DNA of 64,000 nt from Gymnopilus junonius (GCA_015501075.1 JADNYJ010000065.1:62001-126000), one strand, 5' to 3'. Positions 23,801 through 36,724 are shown, counted from the first letter of the stretch. The notes: generated by a model not told the origin, from the sequence alone. Numbers and translations are program-made.

Positions 23801-25470
23801 AGGCCGGTTCCTTACCCGATCGAGATCTCGTGAATTACCCAAACGGGATTTCATTTCCGTGATGTCATGCCGTACGGCTGACAGATAAGGAGGGCTGGTG
23901 TCAAGGGTCCTGCCAAGCACAGAAAAAATCGAGCAAGGCCAAGGCAAGGCACATGAAAATTGGGCTCAGGGACTTGACGACAAGACGCTTGGACACGGAT
24001 TGGCATTGTGAAGCAATTTTTTTTAGAATTCTGGTCGTGCTTGGTATGGATTCTTTGGGAGGAGAGGAAGATTGTTGTTCGTAATTAGAATTAGCAGATA
24101 TCATGACGTATCAGATTCGGAATGCGGAAGTTTCGAGAAAGATGCAAAGGCAAAGGTACGCATTTGCTAGTATGAATAATCTCAACCTCGGAGACGAGAG
24201 ATTACCTGAGTGATATAGTTCATGTTTATAGATAGCGTTCGCTCAAATTTCGGTTTTGATATTGGTGATAGGCTGAACCGGAACGGCAAACGTTTCATTT
24301 CAAAGTTGAACGCCAATGATGTCCAGTATATTCTGAAGACTGATTCATTCGCGATTTCATACACCTCTATTACTTTCATCTCTACTCGAAAGAAGACGGA
24401 AAAAACGGAGGTGAAAAGCTAAAGCCTAAGGCCAAACTGATACACAGGACAATCCATATTCGACCTCTCCTTCCTTGTATTCCTTATGCGTTGGCCAATC
24501 TGGTTCTTGCACTGCAGAGTTCTGATGACTAGAAGTAGATGAAGTAAGAACGTACCCAGAACACGTCCCAAGAAATGCCGTTATCGCAAGGGCGAGGGTA
24601 GAGGGCTGGGCTATGCATGCCGGTGCAGGGATGACTGGGTCAAAGCCAAGGAAGGCTAAGCTCCGAGGAAAGAGGAAGAAAACAATTCTTACTCATCAGG
24701 AAGTACGTACCAGGAAGCCAAGGGAGAGTCATACGAAGATCTTCATGGAAGAGAGGATGCACTTGAAAATACTTGGTATACTTGGTGAATGATGGAATAT
24801 GGAACGAATGTCAAGCGGAGGAGTAACAGAATTCGGACGGGGTGCATATGAAAGAGTATAAAAGAAAAGGGAAAACGGTTGTGAAAAGCGTTGTGCCCCC
24901 GGAGCACCGTAGGGCCCTTCAAGTGTCATCGCCACCGGCATCTATTCCGCGGCAACTCTTTTTTCCTCTACCTCCTCCATCATAGTCGGGCACATACCGC
25001 AGGATATACCGGGGCTCCAGCTGTACAACACACGACATACACCCTTTTCTTCACGACTCCAACGTTCACGACTCTACCCACTTTTCGCTTTTCACGCCAC
25101 CCTTCCACGTTCCATCCCACGACAGATTCCCCAAACCGCTGCCACCAACTTTACCTGGGATACTTACGGTACCTTGCAGCCCCTTTATTGGCCAATAATA
25201 CCCGCCATATCCCCCCAGAGAATAAGAATCCGATTGGCCGCACTTCCTTGTCTCCCACCACTCAAAAATCGCCATCATCCCCACCCAGTCAAGTTGTCCT
25301 TGTCCCCCCTTGGTACTGCGCGAATTTCGCCGTTGGGCATTCAAAGTCTTTTTGTCAATCTCGCTGCCGCTTGACGGGACAGGCGCTTAGATTTGGATCG
25401 AGGCCGAGCCACGCTAGCTGTTGTCGAAGCAGGAAGAAGCCAGAAGCACCCCCGACGGACAGACGTCACG
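20854..25470. other. 4.6-kb stretch without supported genes
   Basis: No frame here has splice support, domain similarity or a plausible promoter. It includes a short ATGGG tandem repeat near 21834-21856. The right end (about 24880-25470) is pyrimidine-rich and probably the 5' leader and promoter of the antiporter gene. Confidence 0.45.
21834..21857. repeat. ATGGG short tandem repeat
   Basis: About four to five consecutive GGATG/ATGGG pentamers (GGATGGGATGGGATGGGATG). Simple repeat with no coding context. Confidence 0.8.
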
Positions 25471-28400
25471 ATGTCTTTTAGGCCTGTCAGTACCGTTTTC
25501 GTCTCCTCCTTTGCACCATTCTCTCCTATGTCTTTCTTGATTCCTCTCTGTTTCGGTGTTGACATTGTGCGGATCGTCGGTGTTGAACATGTTTGGCAGG
25601 AACGGGAGTTATTGGAGTTGTCTCATTCCCCCGCCTTGGCGTTGAACGTCTTTTACTGACCCTCTTTTCTTTTTACTTTGAATACAGTTCGAAGTTTCGA
25701 TTCCTCATATCATCTATGCTCTCCTTGGCGCTTTCATCGTGCTGGTCAGTCCATGTTTCACTTTCTTGCTTGCGTTGTGTTCACCCGAATTCCTTCAGTT
25801 CGGCATGTTCTCGCTTTTCCTACGAGAACGGGTTAGTTTAATATTTTCTCTGCCTTTTGATCCTCCTTAATTGAACCTCTGCTTTAGCTGTATGTCGGAG
25901 AGGCGATATGGGCATTCATATTTGGGGTCATCATAGGTGCGTCATTTCTCTATCCCTTAACTTCTTGTGCTCATTCCACGCTGCACAGGCCCATATTGCG
26001 CCGGAATCTTTGACCCTCGCTCTTGGGCGTCCGGAAACGAAGAAACGGACAATCTTATCACGCTAGAGTTCACCCGCATCGTGCTCGCCATCGGAGTGTT
26101 CGCCATTGGGGTTGAGCTACCCAAAGCGTATATGAAGAAACATTGGAAGAGCTTATTCTTCCTTCTAGTACCTGTCATGACCTGGGTGCGTCCTTCATTC
26201 ATTCTCGGAACCTACGAGCAGGGGGATAACCTAACCTCAACTATCCACAGGGCTGGTTCGTCTCCGCTGCCCTCATATTCGCTCTCATCCCGGGCCTCAA
26301 CTTCCTCTCCTCCCTCGCCGTGGCCGCCTGTCTCACCCCAACCGATCCCATCCTCGCCGCCGCCGTTGTGGGTGGTAAATGGGCCGATAAACACGTTCCA
26401 GCCCACATCAGGCACTTGTTGGCTGCGGAATCTGCATGCAACGATGGAGCAGCGTTTCCGTTCCTCTATCTCGCGCTGTATCTGACCATTGATAACTCAA
26501 TTGGGAAGGCTATCAAAGATTGGTTCTTGTCCCTTTGGCTTTGTGAGCATTTCTTTTTTTTTTTTCAACATCTCATACCCCTCTCATCAAAATGAGCCTG
26601 AGCCCAATGATACTGACTTGTCCAGACCAGGTCATTCTGGGCAGCATCATTGGCTGCCTGCTCGGGTACTCCTTCCGGCACCTCATGAAATTCTGCCAGC
26701 GGCACGACCTCATTGACCGGAACTCCTACGTAGCACAATACGTCTCCCTCACCATGCTCACCATCGGCGTCACCACCCTCCTCGGATCCGACGAGCTCCT
26801 CGCGGCCTTCTTCTGCGGCACCGCGTTCGCATGGGATGGGTTCTTCAACAAGCAGACCGAGGAGAGCGTGTTCAGCAGTGTGATGGATACCTTATTCAAT
26901 GTGGCAGCGTTCATTTACGTCGGGGCGTGGATGCCCTTCAACAAGTTCCAAGATGCGGAGCTGACGCTGAGCGTGTGGCGGTTAATCGTGATCGCCATCC
27001 TCGTGCTCCTCCTGCGCAGGTTGCCTATCACGATTCTTCTATATAAGTTCATTCCTGACATCAAGACTTTCCGCGAGGCGATGTTCACGGGACATTTTGG
27101 GCCTATGGGTATCGGCGCCGTTTTTATCTCTACGTTGGCTGTTATGGTCCTCGAAAACGCGAATAGCAACGCTGACGCTGACGCTTCGTCGCATCGTGCG
27201 CCGACGGCGCAAACTATCCTTCTTGAACAAACTATCCAGCCTATAGTAGCGTTCATGGTTCTGTGCTCTATCGCCGTCCACGGCCTGTCCATACCGAGCT
27301 TCAGTCTGGGAAGGAGGATGCACAGTGTCTCTAGGACGTGGTCAAGGAGGGATACGCTGGGGAGTACAAGGACCGGGCCAGGTGGCAGATTACCCGAATG
27401 GGCTAACCAAGCTAGGATGGTGAGCAGGGCGGAGGATGTGGTTGTCAATCGCGATCCTGGAGCTGATCTCGAAAGAGGCGATTCGGTGCTTGAGAAGGAG
27501 AAGCAGGACGAGGAAAAGGAGCAAGAGCAGGAGCTGGGATCGAGTAGTGGCACCACCGCTGCTGAGAGCGTGCATACGATGGAGGGGGTAGAGGAGGAGA
27601 TGGAGGGGAGTGGGTTGAGTGGTGAGACGAGGGTGGCTGGATACGCCCATGCTGCTCCTCGTGCTAGATTCGTGGAAGGGGACGTGATGATGACCCCGTT
27701 GTCTTCTGAGGAGTCGCCTCTCTCGCGTTACCCACTTGCCGCACCACCCGTCTCTCGGGTGTCTTCTCCAGAACAAGCTCAACAGCGGCCGCCTTTACAA
27801 GAGGAGGAGGAGGAGGGACAACAATCGCAGCGGCTGACTGACAGGGAGAAGCAAAAGGAAGGCGAGAAGAAGTATGGCTGGGTGCAGTACCATCTGTGGC
27901 CGCATGAGCCGCTATCGATTCCTCAAACGGACCGTGAAGCGCCTCCTGATGGGCCTGAGCAAGTTCGGGAGTGGATGGAGGGAAATCAGAAGGTTATAGA
28001 GAGACGAAGTGGGCCGGGAGATGATGTACGTGTTTTCGCTTCCTTCTCTTCCCTTCATCGCCATCGCTCTCAAGGTTGATGCTGATTACCTTTGTTTCGT
28101 TCCTGGATTTTATTTTATTAGGTCGAAGTCACCGTTATTCATCAGCAGGATCCTTCGTTACGCGCTAGATGGCATGGGAAAGCCCATGAGCTTCATCAAG
28201 ATGCGGAAGAAGTAGGGCATGCTATAAGTCGAGAGCTGGATAGGCTCCGTGCACGTGCGAGAGAGGCAATGACGGGTGAGAGGTCGACGTCGACTGAGTC
28301 ACTGGGGCGCAGTTCGGGGTCAAGGAAGGGTTCGAGGACTTCGCTGGGGTTGTTCAAGAGTCCGACGAGTCCGAGTAGGGTGCGAAAGGATGAGAAGGGT

Positions 28401-29038
28401 AAAGAGAAGGAGGAGAGGAAGGAGGAGGAAGAGATTTCGGTTTTGTTTTCGAGAGCCAAGCAGGCAGAGTTGGAGGAAAGGAAGCGTCAACAGCAGCAGC
28501 AGCAGCAGCAGCATGATCGTGATGAACAAACACGGCTGGCTGAACATGTAGACTCAGCTGTCGATGATGAGGATGAGGAAGACGAGGAAGGATGGGCTTC
28601 CGATCCTGATTTCGATGATGGGTCCCTTCCGGCTCCTTCTGGCTCGGGAGGACCTTTAGCGTTGCCGATGAAGCTTGCCCGCTCAGGAAGTCGTTCTTCA
28701 AGGCATTCACATACACAACAACATACTGTCCACCCTTCTCATCCTTCTAGGAGACGAAGAGGCGTATCCTCAAGACGCGGATCGATGGAACCTGAGCAGA
28801 CGAGGGGAAGACCCGGCGCTGATGAATTGGCATCCTCTGCTCCGATCTCGACATCGACTGCTACTCCTGGAGTTCCCGGGGCTGCTGCCTCTTCAGGTTC
28901 TTCTTCTCATGTCCCTTCAGCCCAGACAAGAAGTTCAGATTCACCTGCGTCGCCGCCTTCCCACCAATCAGCACGACCTCAACGACACCCACTGCCTCCA
29001 ACGCGGCCGCATACGTCTTCGGGTCTCTCCAACGGGGG

Positions 29039-29069
<31 letters not shown>

Positions 29070-29405
29070 CGCTCATCCAGTGCGATGTTCCCCTCCGTCT
29101 CCTCTCGTTCGGGCACTGCAAGGTCTCGACCAGGCACGGCCGATTCGTTGAGGAATAACAGGGTGAACACTATACGTTTTGCGCATGAGGGTGGGAGTAG
29201 GCGTGGGACCCCCGGCCCGACGAGGGAGAGTTCGCCTGCGCGGAGCGTCAGGTTTGTGGATGAAGCTCCTCCTCCGGCGGGTGTTGGAGAGAATCAAGGG
29301 GAGAGAGGGGATAATAGGATTGTGACTGGTCTGACTGGTTATGGGCAGGCGGTGCCGCTGGCGGAGAGTCCTGTTGAAGAAGGCGAGAGGGATGTGAAGG
29401 GGTAG
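25471..29405 (+). CDS. NHA1: Na+/H+ (K+/H+) antiporter, Nha1 family
   Basis: Plasma-membrane cation/proton antiporter exporting Na+ and K+ in exchange for H+. Eight exons: 25471-25485, 25688-25744, 25799-25831, 25888-25936, 25989-26185, 26251-26542, 26626-28025 and 28122-29405, giving 1108 residues with every phase matching. The N-terminal half is the CPA1/Nha1 transporter: [38 protein letters not shown], the [20 protein letters not shown] segment with the paired acidic/Asp transport motif, and [17 protein letters not shown]. The C-terminal half is a long cytoplasmic tail, Ser/Pro/Glu-rich with a Gln run (28489-28512) and a Gly-Ser repeat (29036-29073), as usual in fungal Nha1 proteins where the tail affects cell-cycle and osmotic responses. 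Intact; no frame problems in 3.3 kb. Confidence 0.92.
28489..28512 (+). repeat. CAG run coding for glutamine
   Basis: Short in-frame CAG array inside the antiporter tail, giving a poly-Gln stretch followed by HDRDEQ. Likely length-variable between strains. Confidence 0.75.
29036..29073 (+). repeat. GGTTCT repeat coding for Gly-Ser
   Basis: Hexamer GGTTCT repeated about five times in frame, giving GSGSGSGS in the antiporter tail. Confidence 0.75.
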
Positions 29406-30191
29406 TGTTGTTCAACTGGATAGCATGTGAGGGCGGTGCGTCGAATGTTGCGTTTTTTTTTCTCTTTGCTTTGTTTTTTTTGGGGGTTTTTTTTTCTTTT
29501 TCTTGTTTGTATCATATGTGCTTCATTACCTGTTTTCATCATTCATTTTCATTCTTTGATCACGCTCTTCCCGTACTCACGCATATGCTATCATTACTCA
29601 TCTTTACTCAAAAGGTTATCCTCGTCTGTGTCTTTCCTTTGTTGCGTACATCTCTAGATCATCTGGTCTCGTTTTTTCTCACTAGTCCTCTTCCTTCTTC
29701 GTTACTCGATGTATATATCCTGTATGTACGGACGTATATACTTGCGGAATAATCGCTACGTGTCAGTGTTGAGAATGGAAAGTGAATATGTGTAGATACG
29801 TTCGTTATTGACAAGGCCTTCATTTCGCTAAATGGATTCACTCCTTTTTTTCTCTGAGAATCATTCTCAACATTGAAAATGAACTTTGGAGCCCCCGGCC
29901 GGAGAGGTATTTCATGACTGGAGTTCTGTCCTACTTTATGATGTTCTGGAGATTCAAATTTTTTTTTTTGGAGATTTTTGTCGGAGCCGGCAATCATCGG
30001 TCATCGGTCATCATGCATCACCGGCGAGCCGGAGAGTGGCATAAGTACCTCCCTGTTCGTCAACCCTTTGGCCCATCATCGACATCTGTGGCTTTGGGGC
30101 CCACATTGTCCTATAAAACTAAAGGGATGGAAGACCTTCACGTTTGTGTTCCGAACCACTCACCTCTTTCTAACCGCCCAACCTCATACCT
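29406..30191. other. Antiporter 3' region and kinase promoter
   Basis: T-rich tracts follow the antiporter stop. TATAAAA at 30112-30118 is 74 bp upstream of the kinase ATG at 30192. Confidence 0.5.
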
Positions 30192-32268
30192 ATGCGGTTT
30201 GAATTTACTTGGAAAAAGATTCGAGGTACATTCAAGTTGCACTTGACATTGCCAATTCCTCGCCATCGTCGAAGGAAGGAGCACTCTGGTGCCACTCACA
30301 CAATGAACGAAGGCGTGCTAGTCGACTCTTATTCCAATGATGCTATAGGTCAATCTCCTGCAGTGATAAGGCCAGAGCACTCAGGCTCCGTTGACTCCCC
30401 TGCTTCAAAAGGTTTACCTAGCCTTCCAACTCTCAGTCACAAATCTGTTCAGTCTACTTCCCTTCAAAGTCCTCACCAATCTGAAAACCCGTCCACAACC
30501 CCCGAAATCACCCCTTCGAGCAGCATATCTTCCAGTTTGGAAAGGTTGGACTCCTTGAGACAGTCTCCCGTATCATCCAAGAACTCCGCAGTGGCACTTG
30601 AAAATGCGAGCCTCAGCGCTTGCCATTTGACAATACCAACACCTCCGGCCAGCAAGTACGGCCACCACAGTCATGCAAAACGTCACGCTGTTGCTGTCTC
30701 TCAGGATCGGGTTGAAAATGTGTTCTCCACATTTTCTAACGGTGATGAAACACCACTAGATCCCTGGACCCATTCACCGGCCGATTCCAAATTACCAGCT
30801 CCTGTTACCCACATTGACACCTCCAAACCTTTTATCCCCAAAGACAGGGTACACGCCCGTGGCCCGCATACTTTCCCCCTTGCTGAAAATCCCTCCGCCA
30901 CTCGATTCAGACGTCCATCCACTTCCCCCCCACCTGACGCCTTTTCCGCTGATCTCAAAGTCGAATTTATCGGTTCAGGCGCCTCTGCTAGCGTGTATAA
31001 GGTCACTCGGCATGACAAGACAGTCCGCGCAGTGAAGCTCATTGATCTTTCATCGCAAAGCGCCAATAGCCTCCATATATTTGCCCAGGAGGTCCGAACG
31101 CTCAAGGAACTTTGGGAACGGCAGAAGTTCTCCTGTCTGTATGAAAACGACGAAGACGGGCCATTTTGTGGCTTTAGGTACATCATGAAGCTTTCATCAC
31201 AGGATGATTTCATTGGGATCTGTGGAAAATCGTACTTATATGTTATCATGGTGAGTTTCTTGGCTCTTTTGTCTTAATCTCCCTCACGAATATTTTTTAG
31301 GAAAATTATCCGTCATATCTGTACGATTTCAGGGGAATTTTGGCTCAGGATGAGCTCGCGCTTCGCTTCATCATCTCGCAAGTCGTGCGTCCATTGTCCT
31401 TTCCATGTCAGCAACAGAAATGACGCATACTCAACCCCTTATCTACAGACCCAAGGCCTGAATTTCCTCCACGCCATCGGCATTATCCATATGGACCTCA
31501 AACCGGAAAACATCTTCGTCAACGAAGAAGGTAACTGCGCCATTGGAGATTTTGGTGGAAGCTTCTACGAGCCTTCCGTTCCCAGTCAGCTCGACCGACC
31601 GACTCCTAGAACGTCATGCTGTACTGCCGGATTCGTCGCACCAGAGGTAGTCGATCACTTCAACCCCACTGTTAACCACCTAGCAGACTTTTGGAGCTTG
31701 GGTGTATCGGTTTATGCTCTGGTGGTCTGTCCTCCCGAGTTTGAATGGGAAAGGACGTATATACAACTGGGTTTGGATTCGTTTATGATGGCTCATAAGA
31801 TGAACTTGTGTGGATGCCCTCGCAATATTTGCTTCATGGTCATGGGTGTTCGTTCTTTCTTTTCCAGGCTCTGGAGCTTCCAGGGAAAGCTGATCTATCT
31901 TGTTTTTGCAGATGTGTGATATTGATCGGACACAGAGGTTGGATGGGCATATGATTATGGACTACTTGGGCAAGAATTATCCGTATGTTTTGCTTCATGA
32001 CTCTATATATACCATCCTTTCCTAATTCTCCCTGTTTTTTTTTTCTTCTTCTAGGCCATTGCCAGCATTTTCGCGTAAGTTTTAACATTTCTGGAAAGCA
32101 AGGATTTTATTAAAGCTTGATGTTGTCATAGCCCTACTCCGTTACAATGTCATTAACCCTCATGACGATCCTCATACAGACAAAACAACAACAGAGTCTT
32201 ACATCCATCGCGTATTCGGAAATGATCTACCCTCTACAGGAAAGATCACTGCTTCTTATATTAGATGA
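30192..32268 (+). CDS. Serine/threonine-type protein kinase
   Basis: Exon 1 (30192-31250) encodes about 250 residues of Ser/Pro-rich, probably unstructured N-terminus, then the kinase N-lobe: glycine loop IGSGASASVYKV and the VAIK-type lysine in VRAVKLI. Exon 2 is 31301-31384 (ENYPSYLYDFRGILAQDEL). Exon 3 starts at 31449 with the catalytic loop HMDLKPENIF (HxD with Met instead of Arg, as in Wee1-like non-RD kinases), the GDFGG metal-binding motif and VAPEVV. Later exons include CDIDRTQRLDGHMIMDYLGK and end near 32268 (KITASYIR, stop). The junction around 31840-31912 is unresolved: no strong GT donor fits the frame, so that part of the C-lobe is provisional. An alternative start is the ATG at 30303. 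Substrate unknown. Confidence 0.75.
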
Positions 32269-32581
32269 CAAGGAACTAGTACAGTGCTACCACTACTCGG
32301 GTACTCTCATGTTAATGTAACTTGGTCTAATTTTTCCCCAGGTAATTTGTATTGACTTTCGGATGACCGCTGGCGACGGAGTGCTCTGGCGAGCTCGATG
32401 AAAGACATCCTATATCCAATCACGCCTTCCGCCAGCGAAAATGTGATTGTCATTGCCCACGTCCATCTCAGCTGACATTTCGTTATCGTCTATGATACAG
32501 GCTCCCCTTGCAATCTAGGTTAACATTCACTGAATAAAAGATATCGATGAACTGCGAATATCCTCGATAAGGTACAAATTC

Positions 32582-33005
32582 TTACTTCTTAACCCAAACG
32601 CCACTTCCGGAAACGCTGATTCCAGATTCAAGAGGCTTGTCAAGAGTTCCTTGGATGTTGGGTCCATTTTGAATGTCCAAGTTCACAGTTTCCGAGCCAA
32701 TTTTTCCGTTGAAGAGACGAGTGGAAGTGAGTTGCTTTATGTGGGTGAAAGTAAGAACCGCATCCTTACATTCGAATGGCGGAATGCTCGACGGGAGAAT
32801 GCACGAGAATTTGTACTTGAGGTCGTCGATAATGAACATCGATTCAAATTTACTAGGGGCGGTGGCGATTATGTATCCAGTGGCGGAACGCAGGACGGAA
32901 GGATTGCTGTTGTCGTCAGTTAAAAGGTTATTGTAGATGGATTAGTTCAAGTGTTTACCTGAAACTCGAGGTGGTATTTTGCTCTACATCCCGAGAAGGT
33001 GTCAT
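32582..33005 (-). CDS. Small protein of a four-copy unrecognised family, copy 1
   Basis: Two exons, 32959-33005 (47 nt) and 32582-32906 (325 nt), 123 residues from MTPSRDVEQN. The same two exon lengths occur in copy 3 at 53678, which supports the model and start. Shared features of the family: R-x-x-x-G-Y/F-I near the exon 2 start, a (V/I)DxLKY(K/N)F strand, PPFEC, LTSTR, a Gly-Ile-Gly segment and a conserved C-terminus (SGSGVWxxN; here SGSGVWVKK). No signal peptide, only two or so cysteines, strand-rich. I do not recognise a known domain. A further 5' non-coding exon with a GCGAGA or GTGAGA-type donor may lie upstream (about 33060-33110). Confidence 0.6.
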
Positions 33006-34283
33006 GATAACGGTGCTGTAGACTGTGTGCCCATTTAAGCCAAAATTGGACTAACAAGGAGAAGAATTCTCGCCTTGAACAACATTAATGTGTTCGTTTA
33101 ATATGACCAGGATAAAAATTAGCTTTTACTTATATGTGGGCAACGGTACTGACGGATGAATTTTACTACTGGATGTAATTAAATGGAATTTCTCAGCCTG
33201 GGATCATGGAAGAGAGTGCCTCAGTGTTCCAAGCAACTTGATATGTTGACATGATGGCAGGTATCTTTCTGTGCAAAGGCTTCTTATTCCATCGCACCTG
33301 AGAAATGATGTTTAATGCTTTGCTACATACCAGGCTCAGGATGTCTCCGGCAATTATGGTCGCTCGTGTTGCTCATATTCTATAGTTGGTTTTAAAGTTC
33401 GAGTACCACGGAATCAAACAGTCAAATAGAAAACCAAGATCTTGAATTACCCCTGGCTTCCGCAAGCAGCCTGCTCGAATGAGAAGAAGCCCGTGAGAGG
33501 AGATTGGCACCTTTAAGCCTAACATCTTTTCCCTTTATCGTTACCATAAAAGCACACTCTTGCTTTTTTTTTCTCCGTGACATTGCCATAAACAAGCCTC
33601 CCTAGTATCGATCGGGCGTGGCTGAATATAATCATTCAAGAGAATTGAGAAAATCAAAAGGAAATATCGACACAAAGTTCAAGTCGAAAGATTGGTCATG
33701 GTTGAATGCTGAGAAAATTTATCTAATGTCTATCTATGTATGTACTGTATCTGCTTGGTATTTCCCTTACCTTCTTAATTTACGTTGGCTTTTGATCATG
33801 GGGGGTTGTCGACGTGAGGGTGTATAGGCACGATTTGGTTACATTTGGCTACGGCTCCCGGTGCAGGCCGTTGAATCAAGGTTCCGCTTTCTGTCATTGA
33901 CTCACTCTTCCTCCCAACTCCCGCCAAGTTTTCCCTGGAGTCAGGAATAGCTGAGCTGACAATTCATCAAGTTCTCTTCTTCGTCAAAGACACGATTCAA
34001 ATACATTGCTCAGTAATCGATCAGTCTGGTCTCCGACATGCTCGCGATGGGGCGTCAGACGAATGAATCAAAGACTTTCCATGGTATGTCAGTGCAATCT
34101 TCTGCGAGTTACTTTGACATATCTGCCTCTTCTTGCAGGATGAACAAAGGCCTCTAGATTAGTCAAGGTCTGTATACGGTTAGCATTCATGTTAAAATGT
34201 CGTATACTGCTGCGTAAGCCGAGAGAAATTAGAACTGTCGACTTGCTGATTTGGGATTGCAGGATATCCATCGCCCCTCGACA
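33006..34283. other. Intergenic, no gene recognised
   Basis: No supported gene between the small-protein copy and the promoter of the dehydrogenase copy 1. Confidence 0.5.
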
Positions 34284-34366
34284 TATAAAGGCCCTCACCT
34301 GAAGACAGGATCAGCATCGCAAAAGATACCTCATCGTTCCCCTCAAATCTTGCAGTTCTTTTCCCA

Positions 34367-35786
34367 ATGGCCAACCCAACTAAAATCTTCATGACAGGCG
34401 TCACCGGTAAGCTCTTCAACGCAACCGCTTCAACATAAGAACTCACCAGTGGCATTTTCCATAAGGCTTTATTGGTGGATCTGTTCTCGGGCGTTTCTTA
34501 GATCACAAGGACGCCTCTCAATTCGGAATCACGGCTCTGGTCCGTTCGCCAGCAAAAGCAGAAAAGCTCAAGAGCATAGGAGTCAATGCCGTCGTTGGTT
34601 CATTGGACGATATTGCCTTGACGGAAAATCTGGCCTCGGACGCCGATGTTGTCGTTTCAATGGTATTTTCGCCATCTCCACGTATAGAGTACCATCTTTC
34701 ATTTTCGTTCTTTCAACTTACGCAGGCAGACTGTGATACCGTACCCTTCGCCGAAGCCATCCTTCGGGGAATGAAAAGGTATCATCAGAAGAATGGTACT
34801 GTCCCCATTCTCATACACACAGTACGCCTTATTTGTAAAGTTAAACCGAGTTCCAAAGCTGACGTCGCTCAGTCAGGTACAGGGGTCCTCACCGACGATG
34901 CTGCTGGTGATCGCTTCTATGACACCATATACAACGACCTGGACGCTGATCAGATTGAGACTCTGGCGGATACTGCGCAACATCGCTATGTCGACCTCGC
35001 AATCGTGAAGGCCGACAAAGAAGGTACTCTTCTCGGAACCTCCTAAGTTGTCGTCGTTATTTAAATTGACTTGTCCATGCCAGGATACGTCAAAACCTAC
35101 ATCGTACTCCCTTCCATCATTTGGGGTCTCGGAAGCGGCCGCCTTGTCGATCTGGGCATTCAACACAAGTTCTCTATCCATATCCTCAACTTATCCGTGC
35201 AGCTCTGGTCGTGGCAGAGGCGGCATGGTGGGCGCGGGTAAAAACATCTGGAACAACGTTCACATTGACGACAGTAAGAGTCTTCGTCTCTTCTCCGCGA
35301 TCATTTACTCATAATGGGGCTCACGATCATATAGTTGCTGAACTCTTCATCGTCCTCTTCGACGCAATCAAGGAGAACAAGCCGGGCCTGGGTCATGGCC
35401 GAGAAGGGTTCTACTTCGGAGAAAACGGAGAGCATAACTATTACCAAGTGGGCAAGGCTATCGCTGAAGGCCTTGTCGCTCTTGGTAAAGCTACCAACCC
35501 AGAGCCGTCCACCTTCACGGATGAAGAAATCAAAGTTTACTTCAACGTAAGTGTCTGCCAAATGTATCTTTTCCAAGTTAAACGTGGCTCACACTCGTTT
35601 TATATGTCATAGGGTCGACGTTCTGGGGCACAAACTCCGTGGTCGAGCAAATCGATCCAGGGCATTGGCTGGAAACCTGTCAAAACGACGCAAGATATGC
35701 TGGACGGCATACGAGCTGAGATTGAGGCAGAACTGGAGGTCGGTGTGCCTACCGGATCGTCCTATATTCCGCCAGGCAGCCAGTAG
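34367..35786 (+). pseudogene. NAD(P)-binding Rossmann (NmrA/epimerase-like) protein, copy 1, frame-damaged
   Basis: Starts MANPTKIFMTGVTGFIGGSV, whose TGxxGxxGG pattern is the dinucleotide-binding loop of extended short-chain dehydrogenases. Exons 34367-34406, 34466-34662, 34726-34821, 34873-35023, then 35084 onward. Exon 5 begins normally (GYVKTYIVLPSIIWGLGSGR) but loses one base near 35184 and another near 35209 relative to copy 2, so the segments QLIRAAL and RGRGGMVGAGKNIWNNVHID fall in three different frames and the first meets a TAA. In exon 7 (from about 35613) a stretch also reads in a shifted frame before GWKPVKTTQDML. It ends at 35786 if the frame is followed. TATAAAG at 34284-34290. 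Likely a pseudogene; the intact function would be an oxidoreductase of unknown substrate. Confidence 0.7.
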
Positions 35787-36150
35787 ATATTACTATTATT
35801 ATCAGATGAGCAATTGTATTCTATTAAACATACGTGTGTAGACACGATATACGGCGTCTAGAGATTCGAGGACATTTCACCGATCATTGATGATGAAAGG
35901 TCATTCGCTAATCGACAATCTGTCTTCTAAGTAATGCATTATATCCCTTCACCACCTTCGAAACGAGAACAGAAGCCATGAACAGAATGAAAGGCATTCA
36001 GTGTAAGAACTTGGGTACCAGCCTCTATGCCACAGAACAAAACCTGCCATACAGAGAAAAATCAATTAAAAGTGAAGCTATTTTATGTAAAAGTGTACCT
36101 ATATGCCCCAGTTGGCCGATTAGTTAGCGAAGAAGTCCACAGTCAACTTA

Positions 36151-36361
36151 CACTGCTGGCACCAACCTCTGTTTCTTTGGGAAACAGCATGAAAGAAACA
36201 CGTCACCTGATTTCTTTTAGGTGTTTCTCAAGAAACCAGCATTCGGCTTGCCTAATTTGGTATGGCCGACCAGTGTTTCTTAAGAAAACAGTGGAAAAAA
36301 GTCATATGACGTGTTTCCTAGGTACTGTTTCCTCAAGAAACACTACTCAGTGCCAGCAGTG
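36151..36361 (+). mobile_element. Palindrome-rich miniature element, copy 1 (211 bp)
   Basis: Ends CACTGCTGGCA.../...TGCCAGCAGTG are inverted repeats. Flanked on both sides by TTA (36148-36150 and 36362-36364), a 3-bp duplication typical of PIF/Harbinger-type elements. The interior has a series of GTTTC...GAAAC palindromes (for example GTTTCTCAAGAAAC). Non-coding. Confidence 0.78.
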
Positions 36362-36512
36362 TTACTGTAGAACTAGTCACGTCTCGTCGCGTGGTCGTGA
36401 TAATGACATGTGACCGCATCAAACTGGCACGTGTGACCAAGCCAACCACCGCAAACGTGCTTGACTGTTTCTAGTATTACTCACCCACCATCTTTTTAGC
36501 AGTCCTAACTTA

Positions 36513-36724
36513 CACTGCTGGCACTGAGTAGTGTTTCTTGAGGAAACAGTACCTAGGAAACACGTCATATGACTTTTTTCCACTGTTTTCTTGAGAAACA
36601 CCGGTCGGCCATACCAAATTAGGCAAGGCCGAATGCTGGTTTCTTGAGAAACACCTAAAAGAAATCAGGTGACAAGTTTCTTTCATGCTGTTTCCCAAAG
36701 AAAAAGAGGTTGGTGCCAGCAGTG
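36513..36724 (-). mobile_element. Palindrome-rich miniature element, copy 2 (212 bp, inverted)
   Basis: Same element as copy 1 in reverse orientation, 151 bp away; TTA precedes it at 36510-36512. Contains GTTTCTTGAGGAAAC and GTTTTCTTGAGAAAC. Confidence 0.78.

Noticed and set aside
24891..25481. 196-residue Pro/Thr/His-rich frame
   Set aside because: Pyrimidine-rich leader just upstream of the antiporter ATG; no domain, and it overlaps the real start codon in another frame.
26915..27556. 213-residue minus-strand frame
   Set aside because: Antisense shadow of the antiporter coding exon, whose plus-strand frame is clearly the conserved one.
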